A stretch of DNA of 64,000 nucleotides from Halichoerus grypus. Lineage: Eukaryota > Chordata > Mammalia > Carnivora > Phocidae. Every line of letters begins with the position of its first letter. The stretch's first letter is position 1. Of the stretch, positions 22,881 through 34,555 are shown in pieces. Made by a program: the position numbers and the translations under genes. The stretch spans positions 49,235,530 through 49,299,529 of the forward strand of contig NC_135721.1 of NCBI RefSeq assembly GCF_964656455.1, in the 5' to 3' direction. The notes beneath the pieces were generated by a model. It worked only from the letters and a program-made list of their open reading frames with translations, had not been told where the DNA came from and made no database searches.

Positions 22881-24369
22881 AAAATATAGGATAGGAAGCA
22901 CATCAAACAGGTAATGAGGACTACTGGAAACTTTAATTAATTATTGCTCGGCTCCTCACTGATTGGAAATGTGGCATTTCACTTATTCCCTTTCTATTAG
23001 GATCTTAATAGAGAAATAAACCTCAAACCAAAACATAGAAAAGTTAAATTTTCTCAATTAAATAGTGACAGATGATCACCTAAGTTGTTGCTTTTTCTAG
23101 GCCTATGCAGTTCTAAGCTTTAGAGGCTTTGTGACCTTTGAACCTGACTACTGGGATGGATTCTTTCTTCATTAGAAGATGAATAGATACAGAGCTGCAC
23201 CAAGATAGCTAGGGAATGTAATAACACCTTGGACTAGGAAGTTTAAGAAGTAGTCAGATCATTAGAATTGAATTTTTTACTCAAAGACTCTTTGTTCTTT
23301 GTGAGAGACTGCACAACAAAACAATGAGCAAGAGTTTATACTGCGAGCTGAAAGTTTTCAGTTGGCTACATTTTATTTGTTTTGAAAGCTTGCAAAAAAA
23401 AGTTGTTTTGTTGACAAATTCAGGCTACTTTACCTTCCTGACATACTTTTTCAATTGCACATCTATAGCAAATTTAGAACAGCTTTTGATTATTACTTGT
23501 GTGTGTGTGTGGAGGAGAAAATTCTCTGCAGATTAGGGCATTTGTCTGTGGGGGAAGGAAAAGGCTTTGTCAGGTTGTGGTGCCTACTTGCACATGTGTA
23601 TGTTTGCTTAAACTTAGAAGTCAGCCAACCATTGAGGCCTCTGAGTGTGGTTAGCTGTTAAAACAGAACAGTGATAATGGATGTTTATATAAATTTTTAA
23701 CTATTTGGAAATTTCTAAAAATTGAAAAAATGCCATTTTCAAAATCAGAGTGGCCTTTCAGGGGAGATGATTTGCGATCTGTATCAATGAGATATTAATG
23801 AGATTGGGAAGGAAACAGAAAATTTGAGTCTTTATTTTTGAAAAACAGTCATGCAGTGCCACTGCTTTAGATGTGTCCTGTCCTGTAGCACTCTGAAGAA
23901 AGTGGAATGTAAATCACGGGAGACCCGCGTGCAGAATACTAGGTAATAAAAGGGATCCGGGGCAGGTGTTTGGAGGAGAGGGACCTGTAGCTGCTAGGAT
24001 ACAGTTCAGGAAGTAGAACTAAGATGATAGTTATTTACTGGCATTTTTCAAGGGCATGTGTCTGAATTGGTTTCATTTTTTTGTTTCCAAAGAATCTAGC
24101 TCACTGCTTTGTACACATTAGGCATTTGGCAAATTCTTGTTGTATTATACCTACATAAACTTTTCCCTTGGCAGAGCACTTTTGCAGTTAAGGACAGGGA
24201 ATCTACATGGATATTATAAAAGTTTTAATATTTTCCTCCTCTTTTTAGGCTATTAATTTTGTGTCAACGTTGATATCTCAAGATGCAATTTATCTTTGAA
24301 ATCCTAGGTGAAATTTTTTTGCTTAAGTATAATTTTATCTGGATTCTCTTTCAGTGAGTTTTTCTCCCT
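22881..24369. other. Intronic sequence, no strong repeat
   Basis: Mostly unique-looking. A short GT run lies at 23498-23512. The segment 24060-24150 ends with wording faintly like an ancient MIR/L2 3' end (actgctttgtacacattag). No exon seen. Confidence 0.5.
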
Positions 24370-24548
24370 TTGATATAGCAGTGAATGTTTTTTTATTGTG
24401 GTAAAGTTTATGTAACCTAAAATTTGCCTTTTCCATCATTTTTAAACGTGCAGTTTTATGGCATTAATAAAAACATTCACAGTGTTGTGTGAGCATCACC
24501 ACCATCCATCTCCAGAACTTTTTCATCTTCCAAAAATGAAACCCTGTA
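24370..24548 (-). mobile_element. L1MA/MB-type 3' UTR fragment, antisense
   Basis: Classic antisense L1M 3' end: 'ttattgtggtaaagtttatg', 'gtgagcatcaccaccatcca', 'tccagaactttttcatcttc'. Confidence 0.85.
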
Positions 24549-25878
24549 CAGTGAATTTTAAGCTTGCAATTTGTGCTCCAGTACTGACTGAACAAATACA
24601 GTCTTTTGTATGTATGTTGAGGAACTCATGATTGCTTTATAGGGAAGAAAATGAGGCAAAGAACAAAATTGGAATTCACACAATAGCCTTTTAAGTAGGC
24701 TGTAATTCTCAAATTTTATAGATAGGTTTTTCTGTTCTTCAATTTCCTTAAAAATTTTGTTCAGAAGCAGCAACTGGGAGTAGCCCTTACTCTCTTAGAG
24801 TCTTTCCAGTCTGTATGTATTGTGTATTTCTGTGGTCTTTGTATCTAATAAGACATATAGAAACATATCTACCTTAGGTTTGTGTTTAGTGCCGCTGTTG
24901 GCTGGTTTGAACCATAGTGGTCTTAATCTACTTTTGAGAGCTATACTGTCCTTGAATATGGTAATTTTATCCTGGTGTCAGAGAATTTAAGGATAAGGAA
25001 AGGAATACCTTTTTTTTTTCAGTCGTATAATTTTATTTTTTTGATTTAGGCTGAAGTCGGTTATTAATTTGTACCTTTCTTTTATTTCTAAATAAACCAT
25101 ATGAGAAAACAAGCAAATGCCAAAAAATAGTACAGCCTACTTCCCAGCAGAATGACTTTAGCTCGTCTTAGTCAGCTAAATATATGGCTCTTCCTGCTGC
25201 CCTGATGAAGAGGCTGTGGCCTCACTGGGCATATATTCTGTTTACCTTTTCTGATAGGTCTTCAAGCGGAGTTCGTCTTTTAACATTGGAGAAGAGACTA
25301 TCCATGGTGATAGTTCATAGACATTTTTGGGACATAAACCTTTTGAGAATCTAATGAAAGTCATGAATGCTTTCCTTAGAAAAATTATCGTGTGAATGCA
25401 AATCTTTTATGAAGTGTCAAGGGACTTAGGCACTCTCTGAAGTGTATCCAATTATATTTCCCTTGTGGGAGCCATCTGAATTATTAAGGTGCAGTATCAG
25501 TGTCAGATTCAGTAGTATATTCCAGGATCCTACCTTTCTAGTTTAGTTATGATTTGTGAAGATTACATAATAGAAAGGGTTGACTAGAAGAGTTGTAGCA
25601 GCCTCAGAGTTTAATTTTATATCATTAGTGAAAATGGATGCCATCTTCCCCAACACATTGACAAGTAGATTCAAGGTGTTGGTAAACTTTTGAGTGGCCC
25701 AGTTTAGATAGTAGACAGCTGTCAGGGAATAAGTTGACCTATATTTTATTTGACTGCATAAGTTGGGTAAGAGTATGTTTGCCAGACTGGTTTGGCTATG
25801 ACTTCTCAGGTATTTTTGTCCTCCCCCCCGCCCATTCCTGTTGTGTGGGTAGTACAGAAGAAATAGAGAAGGGTATGA
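24549..25878. other. Intronic sequence, no repeat recognised
   Basis: AT-rich intron with a T run near 25010. No feature called. Confidence 0.5.
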
Positions 25879-26090
25879 GGCACCTGGGTGGCTCAGTCGG
25901 TTAAGCATCTGCCTTTGGCTCAGGTCATGATTGCAGGGGCCTGGGATTGAATCCCACATTGGGCTCCCTGCTCTGCGGGGAGCCTTATTCTCTCTCTCCC
26001 TCTGCCTGCCACTCCCCCTGCTTGTGCTCTCTGGCTCTCTCTCTCTCTCCCTCTCTGTCAAATAAATAAATAAAATCTTTAAAAAAAAGG
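25879..26090 (+). mobile_element. CAN SINE, plus strand, first of a tandem pair
   Basis: From 'ggcacctgggtggctcagtc' to an A tail at about 26088. The next SINE begins directly in or after that tail. A 210-codon open frame on the minus strand (25543-26175) comes from reading through these SINEs and is not a gene. Confidence 0.95.
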
Positions 26091-26093
26091 GCA

Positions 26094-26280
26094 GGGCGCC
26101 TGGGTGGCTCAGTTGGTTAAGCGACTGCCTTCGGCTCAGGTCATGATCCTGGAGTCCCGGGATCGAGTCCCGCATCGGGCTCCCTGCTCAGCAGGGAGTC
26201 TGCTTCTCCCTCTCATGCTCTCTGTCTCTCATTCTCTCTCTCTCAAATAAATAAATAAAATCTTTAAAAAAAAAAAAAAA
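26094..26280 (+). mobile_element. CAN SINE, plus strand, second of a tandem pair
   Basis: From 'gggcgcctgggtggctcagt' to a tail of about 17 A. The 'aaaaaaaagggca' next to its start recurs after its tail, which indicates insertion at the A tail of the first SINE. It belongs to the 'gcgactgccttcggctcag' subtype also seen at 34343. Confidence 0.96.
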
Positions 26281-27244
26281 AGGGCAAAATGACAATGAAA
26301 AAATGTTCTAATTTTGACTTGAAATAGCTAGAGATAGCGTAGTATGAGTAAGCTTAAAATTGGTATTCATTTAAATATTCCGTAGGACACAAAAAGGTGA
26401 AGACTTCATATTTTTCTTCACAGAGTCAATGCCCCTTTTTCTTTATGGGTGACCTTGACTTTTAAACAATGTCACAGAGAAACTGAAGACTATTAGGCAG
26501 AGACTCTCTTGGCTTTTAGCACTCTTGTTCCTCAACTATCTGTATCTCCACCATTCTTTATTGCTTCCGCTCCACTCTCAGAAAAGAGGCTGTTCCTCCT
26601 GTTCAGGGCTGTTCGTTCCACTCCTGCTCAGTCTCCTTTCTTTATTCTGTCAGTCATTCCCTCTTACTTCTCCTCCTTTTTTCAACCTTTCCCTTTCAGT
26701 GACTATTTCCACTTTGCACTTGACATGCTCAGGTCTCCCTCTCATTGGCCTTATCACCTCAGGCCCTCTTCCCATCACCACACCACCCAGTGTTTCTCTT
26801 CCACATTTCCTGCATCATGGAATGATATCACTGTTCATCCGAGATAAAAATCTGTCATGATAAGAAAATTGGTAGTTGTGTGGTGATCTAAATGTAGCGA
26901 GTAGTATAGCAAATAAAAGGTTGTGGAATGGGGAGGGGTATATGTAATATTGTAAAGTAAAAATGCATTGTATTAGTAAAAGCAAAATATTAGAACTGTG
27001 GAGATTCCTATTTCTGGGATGGTTTGGAACTTATAATAGAAATAGAAATAGAAAACTAGAAATAGGGGTGGACTAGATCGCTGATGAGGCTCTTTTATCA
27101 GCTTTACTATGTAAACTAGTGCATGGCATCTCACTAGAAATTGTCAAAGATTTTGACACTGTTACTTCAAAAGAAGTTGAACTTCTATACCTATATCTGT
27201 ATATTTATATTTATAAATTATATATGTGTACTACTTTCATTAAC
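26281..27244. other. Intronic sequence with a pyrimidine-rich stretch
   Basis: 26505-26850 is strikingly C/T-rich on the + strand and carries two overlapping + frames of about 110 codons. Both frames are low-complexity (Ser, Leu, Phe, Pro). It may be an old repeat I cannot name. The rest is unassigned. Confidence 0.45.
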
Positions 27245-27440
27245 TCGGTGGTTCTAAACTTTTTGGATTGTGGACTGCCTTTAGTAAACATTTTTGTGTA
27301 TATATCCCCCTCATGTGTATGTATTATTTATTTAAAATCATATACATATGTACTACTCTCATTAGTTACTATCTTAGAGCAGGAGATATATTTAGAGAGA
27401 GATCCATTGTTAATAATGCATTTGTATCTTTTCAAATAGT
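27245..27440 (+). mobile_element. Possible hAT-Charlie remnant
   Basis: Starts with 'ggtggttctaaactttttgg', the usual start of hAT-Charlie MITEs. The body is AT-rich and undefined, and the matching right end is unclear. Confidence 0.3.
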
Positions 27441-27546
27441 CTTCTAGGTAATTCTAATTTTGGAGGGGCTACTTTCTGTCAGATATGCTTTGATCATCCT
27501 TATATTTACTATACGATGTATTTGACACGGGGCTCGTACCAGGAGT

Positions 27547-28055
27547 ATCAGTTATCCATTGCAGTTTAACAAACCACCCCAAACTTAACGGCTTAAAATA
27601 ATGCTGTTATGATTTCTTATGTTTCCGTGGATCAGCACTTGAGGCTAGGCACAGCTAGAGAGCTTGTTGGCTTCACCTGGAATCACGCATGTGGCTGGCT
27701 GGCAGTTGGTGTCAGCTGTTATCCTGGTTCTCTGCATGGAGTTTCATCCACTAGTAGGCTGAACTGGCTTCCTTATGGCTTAGACAGTGGTCTTATGCTT
27801 TAGACAGAAAGAGCTGATGCTGCTAGGCCCCTTAGGACCTAGACTCCAGAGTTTGGCCGTGTTTGTCACATTCTCTTAGCGGAGGGAAGTCACAGAGCCA
27901 GTCCGCATTCAAGAAGGTGGAGAAATGGTCTCCGCCTCTTTGATAGGAGGAGCAACAGTGTCACATTGCTAAGCGACATGCGCACGGGAGGCATGATTCA
28001 CTGGGGACTGGTATTGGAATGGTCTTGCCACACTAGGATGAAGTCAGGTCTTAAC
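27547..28055 (-). mobile_element. MLT1-type LTR (ERVL-MaLR), antisense
   Basis: Begins with the reverse complement of an MLT1 3' end: 'tatcagttatccattgcag', 'taacaaaccaccccaaactt', 'aacggcttaaaataatg'. It continues with 'ggaatcacgcatgtggctgg' and ends near 'ggtcttgccacac'. Ancient and non-coding. Confidence 0.75.
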
Positions 28056-28302
28056 CCTGCCATTTTCTTGTCCTTTGCATGTACTAGCATTATTACTATT
28101 ATTTTCAAACTAGTTTCTTTCTAGGAATATGTTAAAACCATTTGTCCGTTTTCTACAAGTTTAACTAAAACTAGATAACATAATCTAATTTTAACTAAGC
28201 ACATGCAATCCACAGTACATCACAAAAAATTGAAAGAGAATCAACAAGTGAGAGTATTAGTATCAATCACTCTGCACTGTCTTTCCTCACTATAGTATTT
28301 TC

Positions 28303-28437
28303 CTTTTTTTTTTTTTTAAGTGGGTTCCACGCCCAGCATGGAGCCCAACTCGGGGCTCAAACTCATGACCCTGAGATTAAGACCTGAGCTGAGATCGAGA
28401 GTCAGGTGCTCAACTGACTGAGCCACCCAGGCGCCCC
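28303..28437 (-). mobile_element. CAN SINE, minus strand, short copy
   Basis: Antisense SINE lacking most of the CT-rich 3' part: a T run, 'aagtgggttccacgcccag', then 'actgagccacccaggcgcc'. A 9-bp TSD, agtattttc, lies at 28294-28302 and 28438-28446. Confidence 0.93.
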
Positions 28438-28446
28438 AGTATTTTC

Positions 28447-29159
28447 TGAATTCCATATATGGTACATGACTTTCTGACATATAGGGAATGAGGGTATCAG
28501 TGTCATTTCTTAAACCAAATGTTAGTAAAACTTAGTTCTTCTTTTTTTTTTTTTTTAAAGATGAAAAGAAATACAAGTACTGATGGATTGTTGCGCAAAG
28601 CCTTGGGGGTAGACCTACCCCACTTTGGAGACCATTAGTCTAACCGATGTGGAAGAGTTACGTGCCACAAGTCTGTGGCACTGGTGTGCCCGTTAGTGCC
28701 AGTGCTGCAGAAGTCAGGGATTCAGCATGGCACTCTGACCCCTGTGCTAGACTAAGCCTTAGAGTCCTTCCTGATGCAGTGACCTCGGCCAGGCTTCACC
28801 AACAGATCGTAGATGGTACAGGGGATAAAATACGTTTGTCATTCTGGTTGTAAGAGATTAATTTCACTTGTGGAAGAGGTTGAGTGTTCATATATTTCAT
28901 AGTTGGCATTTTTGGAAGACCTCATCAGCAATGTGTGTGTACATACGTATGTGTATTTGGGATTTGTACGAGGGAGTTGGGGAGACTATGGCCTTCCATC
29001 TCTACTTTAGTAATCAATGTTTTACATAATTAATGGCAACCTTCTTTTGGTTTCCATATTCAAAAGAAAACGTTTAAGAATATTTTCATATATTTTTAAC
29101 TTGTGTTTAGACAGGAGATGAAAACAAGTGTTTTCTTTCCAATGTTTGAGGTTTGTTTT
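28447..29159. other. Intronic sequence
   Basis: Contains a T run near 28542-28556. 'ccactttggagaccattag' near 28620 resembles a worn hAT right end. No exon seen. Confidence 0.45.
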
Positions 29160-30000
29160 AATCCTCTTCCCTACCAAACTCAGTTCACAGATGCAGTTTC
29201 CTGATGTATGTGAGTTTACTTATATGAGTTCTTTAGCTTTTGATATATGCTTGTCGTATTGTGCTGTTGAAACATTGAGCTTTTACTAAGGCGTTTTCTT
29301 CTTGAATAGCCTTGGTAAAATTCTAGTGTACTCACAGCTACTTCTCTGATAGCTGTGCTTTTCTGTGTCCTGCTAACTGCAGAGAATGCTTCTTCCATGC
29401 AGCCAGCAGGATTAGCAAAGAGCCAAGCTGAACCCCAAAGCGATTCAGCCTTTTTTCCTGCTTTGACCCTATAACCTCTCCTTTGGTTGGCAATGTGCTG
29501 GTGTTGACAGTTCTCCTGGTTCAGCCAAAGGTGAAAGATAATTGCTTGTGGAGTCACGGCTGGGATTGTGTGTGTTTTTGTAGCAAGCACCCCCACCCCC
29601 ATCCTCAGGCAAAGCTTTGGATCTGGTGCACATTTCAAAGCATGTGTTAAACTTTATGTGATACTGATTAAAATGGAGGGCTCCAGGGTGAATTGGCAGA
29701 GCCCCACAACTGCATCTGCCAAATGACATACAGAGAAATGTCTTGCTACAAATGGAAGGGCTGAATTCTGTCTGTCTTAGCAGTATGCGAGCCTGCAAAT
29801 GGGAAGGTGACTCTGGGCATGTGTGCATACACAGCCTGTGGAGAATCCAGGATTCTTTAGCAACTCCTTTGTTCCTCTGGCATTTTAACAGGAAAGAAAG
29901 CCTTTTCATTTTCTTTCTCCTTTAAACAACAACAACAGCAAAACCCATATGGAAATAATAGTTTGCATTACACTGTCCTTCAGTGTGCCATTCCCACTGA
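29160..30000. other. Repeat-poor segment, candidate conserved non-coding DNA
   Basis: Less AT-rich than its surroundings, with no repeat wording. Two overlapping minus-strand open frames (29216-29638, 140 codons, and 29469-29909, 146 codons) cross it in different frames. They lack recognisable domains. A regulatory or conserved non-coding role is an inference only. Confidence 0.35.
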
Positions 30001-32546
30001 ACACTTATTAAAAACCTAACTTGGACCAAAGACACAGAGATAGATTTATCTACCTTCTAAAGCTAGATTTATGGGTCATTGAGATGAGATCTATGAAGTT
30101 CATTCTTGAAGGAGATACGCTTTTACAGAGCAGGTATGTTTGTATCCAGAGCTTTTTAGGTTCAAGGTTTCCTAGGATTTCTCTCTAAAAAGAAGTATGT
30201 CTTTTTATCATAAGCATAGATCAACTCTTCCTCAAAGGCAACATACACAACTAAGGAAGTCACAGTTCCTTAGACATCTTGCCCTGGGTTAGGATAGAGA
30301 GACCGTCCCTCAGTTCTTTAAAAGAAAGTTAGACATTTTTTAAGGAAATGTAAGGAATGTAGAGGATAGAGGAGTAAGAAGGATGAGTGGTACACATGTT
30401 ATGGCAGGGGGAGACAGAAAGAATGATTGAAATTGCAGGTAAGAGGAGGGTGAATAGAGAAAGATGAGCTAGCCTTTTAATTCATGGGTGAACCAGAGGG
30501 CACAGATAGAAGATTAGTGATCACAAAATATGGAGGGGTTATGAAATAGGAATAAAAAGCGGCCACTATTATACTGATTTATGGATTTAAATAACCCCGC
30601 CCCAAACTGATGTATTTCATCACAATCATTCTCTTCTCCAGAGAATGAGGAATTGTGTGATCCTTTGCAGTATCCTTTTGTTTTTCTAAATGGCCCAAAG
30701 GTGGCTCTGGGGACTCACTGCAGGACTTGTTATTATCTAGATTATACTTGAGGTGGGGAAGGCAAAGAAAAGCACTATGTATAGCAGATCCTGGATTGGG
30801 ATAACAAATACATTTTATTGTTTAGAACTTGCTTTTAGAAACTCGATGTTAAAAAAAGAAAAAAAAGCAAGCCTTATACATATGGATATATTCCAGTTTT
30901 CCAGGTGAGGCCATCAGATCTGTTCTGCTTTTAAGTGTTTTCTATGATGTATATCATATTTCTTTGTCAAATCAGATTTCTTCCTCACCTCCCTCTCCAT
31001 CTTCACTCTTTTGAAATGAGGGTGGAGAATGTGCAGGGAACAGAGAGAAAATGCTGCCTGTTTGCCTTCCATTTTGGGGTTTTTGTTGAATTTCATAGAG
31101 TTTCTTCTTTTTCCTCTGGTATTAAAGCTCAAGTGTTCCAGTCATGAAGATACCTATTTCTAAAGAGGATTTTTGACTAAACTTTTGTTAAGAGTGGTTT
31201 GGGGTTGGGAAGTCGGTAATCTGTTTTTCTCTCTTCTAGAGTCCTGGTTGGGTCAAAATAGGATTTGCCCTGAGGATATTAGTATAGACTTCATGTAAAA
31301 AATGTTTGAAACCTAGGATTCCACTTAGTTTCCTCTCTTGGGCTTTTGTAGAATATTTTGCACAGAGTGGAAAACACAACTGGAATGTCGTCAGCCACTG
31401 AATCTTAGTGAATGCCACTTATTTCCAAGGACCATTGTAGAGTTTCAGATAGGTCAGTTAGTGAATGGAAGTTTCACCTTCTGTAAAGCAATCTTAGTTG
31501 GTAAAGGATACTATGAAAAAAGAGGAGGAGGATCCTCCCCACTTCTTTGTGTAGTGAAAGTTGTAAAAGAGAAAGAAGAATAATAGAAAAGGAATTGGAA
31601 TTGGGCGGTAATCATGTAGTATTCTCCTTATATAACACTTCACCTTACTAATTTATTTTATGTGTGAAAGATTATCCTTGTTTAGTAATATCTCAGAATT
31701 TCAATACAGTTTTTTAAAAATGTCAAGATTAATATCTTGATGTTTTATACTTCAGTTATTATTCAATCAACAAATACCTATTGAGCGTATTAAAAACAAG
31801 TCAGTGTAGTATATGTCAGATGGTGCTATTTGCTATGGAGAGAAATCAAGCAGGGAAGGGGGAGGTTTGGCTGTTTATTTGAGGTTGGGTAAAGTATTCA
31901 GTCTTTGGGGGTTTTAAGCCTAGATACTTACAGATTAATTTTTATATTTTCAAGATTCATTGTCTTTTCACATCAACTGAAACTCAACATTTTGTTAGAG
32001 TTTAGAGTATCTTTGGGTGGCAGCACTTAATGCTTCTGCTTCTTCAATAGCCCAGATTCAGACTATAAACAACTATTAAGTAAATGGGCGTCCTTGCTTT
32101 TATAGTAGTTTTGGCTAGTGCAAAGCCAAATACAGCAGCAGATCCCCAAATAATAGTATCCAACTTTTTTCTTTTAAAGAAGTACTTGAAACTTCAAGAT
32201 TAAAGAAGTTTTTATGCGTTATAAATTTATATATTAAATCCAAAGCAGATTTGGATGCTTTTCCTGTTTTTTTACAATTGACAGCTTTGATAAGCTCACT
32301 CATTTTTAGCCAACTTGTCAGTCGGGTTGGTAAGCACATTTGTGTTCTACTGTTTTATTTCCAGGCTGGTAGATTTCAAACTTTTCAGTCTTTTGGTTGA
32401 CACTTGTAATTTTTACTTATTTTACCCTATCCTAGGGTTTTTGGGATGGATTTGCTGAAGCCCCTGAAGTGTTTTCAGATTTTGCCCCTGGATGTGTATG
32501 TGCATTGTGGTGGCTCATAACTCTCACGGACTGTCATGGCGGTTTC
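30001..32546. other. Long intronic stretch, no strong repeat
   Basis: Mostly unassigned intron. 31750-31850 (atcaacaaatacctattgag) looks like an ancient L2/MIR-type end. 30350-30480 is G/A-rich. No exon, RNA gene or young repeat. Confidence 0.5.
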
Positions 32547-33115
32547 TGCATCAGTCCAGGTTCAGTCAGGGGAGCAGAACCCCCAGGAGAGTGCTTACCC
32601 AGTTCCCACCGTTGCATATGGCCACTCCCTGAGCAGGGCTGTTATCTCTGTGTCGGATGCTGGACTTTGAAGTCCATACAGAAGGTAATCAGAAAGGAAA
32701 GTAGATCTAAAATAAGGGAGAGCGGGGGCAAGCTTGAACCCACATGCACGAGCTGGAACCCAGGAGGATGGACTGAAGCTCATGGTAGTTCTTGCTGCCT
32801 CTGATCTTGACGATGTGGTTAAGCTGCAGGGGAAACTGGTGCTTTGCATCCTGGAGCTGAATACACACCTGGTCCAGGAGAAGCTGAAGGAGGATCCGGG
32901 GCGGAAATGGAGTAATTGCAGGCGTGGCTACTGCCCCAAGCCAACAAGCTTACCTAGCAGATGAGTGCAACATGTGTGAGCTACAAAATGGCTGCTGCGT
33001 CCTCGCTGCTCTCTATATCGTGCACGGGACCATCTCTTGTGTCTCCCCTGTAACTGGGGGGAATGGTTGGAAATGTAGCTTGGCCTAGCCAAGCTGACAC
33101 GTTACAACTATGTGT
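32547..33115 (-). mobile_element. Possible ERVL-type LTR, antisense
   Basis: Starts with 'tgcatcagtccaggttcagt' and 'ggggagcagaaccccc' and ends around 'ctagccaagctgacacgtt'. These recall the two ends of ERVL/MLT2-like LTRs in reverse orientation. It is GC-richer than the flanks. The family name is uncertain. Open frames inside are unsupported as genes. Confidence 0.4.
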
Positions 33116-33156
33116 CTACGATTCCAGGACAATTAAGAACCATTACTCCATAGCAG

Positions 33157-33345
33157 GGGTTGGAACTGTAGCCTGTGGGTAGACCACCTGTTTTTGTAAG
33201 TAATGTTTAATTGGAACACAGCCATACTAGCTTGTTTTCATATTGTCTACTTTTGTGCTGCCAAGGCGAAGTTCACTAGTTGTAATAGGCACTATATGGC
33301 CTACAAAGCTTGAGCTATTTACTATCTGGCTCTTGGAGAGCAAGT
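33157..33345 (-). mobile_element. hAT-Charlie type MITE (MER1 group)
   Basis: Begins 'caggggttggaactgtagcc' and holds the typical 'cacctgtttttgtaagtaat', 'ttggaacacagccatac' and 'gagctatttactatctggct'. The right terminal repeat is decayed. Confidence 0.75.
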
Positions 33346-33723
33346 TTACTGAGACTTAATCTGCAGGAACTAAGACAGTCTTTGGATCCCCGAGGACTCC
33401 CATCTAGAAACACTTCTCAGAAGCTCTAGAACATTGTATTTATCCTTAGGAAGCCTTGTTACTTTATGTTTTCTTTTTTGCAAGCATTCCTGTTAAAATT
33501 TTATTTTTCTTTTCCTATATATTTTTAAGTTTTCTGAAATATTAACCCAAAATTGAATAAAAGTTATTTATAAAATATTATTGATTGACCTTTTTAGAGC
33601 TCCATAAATTCAATTGCATATTCACCTTGGTTTTTCCTATAAGCTTTATAGCCAACTATATTGTGTGTTGATTTTTTTTCTTTTAAATTTGATCCCTCAG
33701 TTTATTGTTAAACTTAAAGTGGA
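33346..33723. other. Intronic sequence
   Basis: AT-rich with no repeat recognised. Confidence 0.5.
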
Positions 33724-34192
33724 TGTATTAGTTTCCTAGGGCTGCTGAACATAGCACCACAAATAAGGTGGCTTAAAAAAAAAGAAACAATAGAAATTCA
33801 TTCTTTCCATGGTTCTGGAGGCTAGAAGTCTGAAATCCAAGGGCAGGCAGGGTTGCTAGCTTCTTGGGGGCTCAGAGAGAGAATCTGTTTCATGCCTCAC
33901 TCCTAGCTTCTGGGAGTTGCCAGTGATCCTTGGTGTTCCCTGGATGGTGGCAGCGTAACTCCAATTTCTTCCTCCTTCATCATCACATGATATTTTCCCC
34001 GTGTATCTGTGTCTCCTCTCCTTTTCTCATAAGGACACCAGTCATATTGGATTGAGGCTCACACTGATGATCTCAAGTTGATTATATCTACAAAGACATA
34101 ATTTCCAAATAAGGTCACATTTATAGGTTCTGGAAGTCAGGAATTTAAGGTATCTTTTTATGATTATGGGGGACATGATTTAATTCACAACA
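33724..34192 (-). mobile_element. MLT1-type LTR, antisense, near full length
   Basis: Runs from TG to CA: 'tgtattagtttcctagggct', 'ggttctggaggctagaagtc', 'ataaggacaccagtcatatt', 'tttccaaataaggtcacatt', ending 'taattcacaaca'. The adjacent 5-mers gtgga / gtaga look like a worn TSD. A solo LTR with no internal viral coding sequence. Confidence 0.9.
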
Positions 34193-34342
34193 GTAGAATT
34201 TAAGTTGACTGAGTGCCTGACATGCTTTCTTTGTATTGTCATGCCACAAGGAAAATAAGAAATGAGCCCTAAATGCCCCAGAAATCTTTAGCATAAAAGA
34301 TTCTGTACTTTATAAAAAACTAATTAAAACTAAGTAGGTAAA
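34193..34342. other. Short intronic spacer
   Basis: Unassigned. It includes the 5' copy of the next SINE's TSD. Confidence 0.5.
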
Positions 34343-34538
34343 GGGCGCCTGGGTGGCTCAGTTGGTTAAGCGACGGCCTTCGGCTCAGGTCATGATCCTG
34401 GAGTCCCTGGATCGAGTCCCGCATCGGGCTCCCTGCTCGGCAGGGAGTCTGCTTCTCCCTCTGACCCTCCCCCCTCTCATGTGCTCTCTCTCATTCTCTC
34501 TCTCTCAAATAAATAAATAAAAAATCTTTAAAAAAAAA
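34343..34538 (+). mobile_element. CAN SINE, plus strand, clean 17-bp TSD
   Basis: From 'gggcgcctgggtggctcagt' to an A tail. TSD aaaactaagtaggtaaa lies at 34326-34342 and 34539-34555. The sequence quality and perfect TSD suggest a young insertion, subtype 'gcgacggccttcggctcag'. Confidence 0.97.
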
Positions 34539-34555
34539 AAAACTAAGTAGGTAAA

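Noticed and set aside
25543..26175. Longest open frame in the window (210 codons, minus strand)
   Set aside because: Its N-terminal two thirds are translated CAN SINE sequence from two tandem copies and the rest is intron. The same peptide wording recurs at other SINEs.
26509..26860. Plus-strand frames of 112 and 111 codons
   Set aside because: Low-complexity Ser/Leu/Phe/Pro translation of a pyrimidine-rich tract. Two frames open at once argues for composition, not coding.
29216..29909. Two overlapping minus-strand frames as a possible gene
   Set aside because: No recognisable domain and no splice context I can support. Kept only as a candidate conserved segment.
33724..34192. Possible endogenous retrovirus with coding capacity near the MLT1 LTRs
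   Set aside because: Only solo LTRs are seen (11025, 27547, 33724). No internal viral coding sequence is recognisable next to them.
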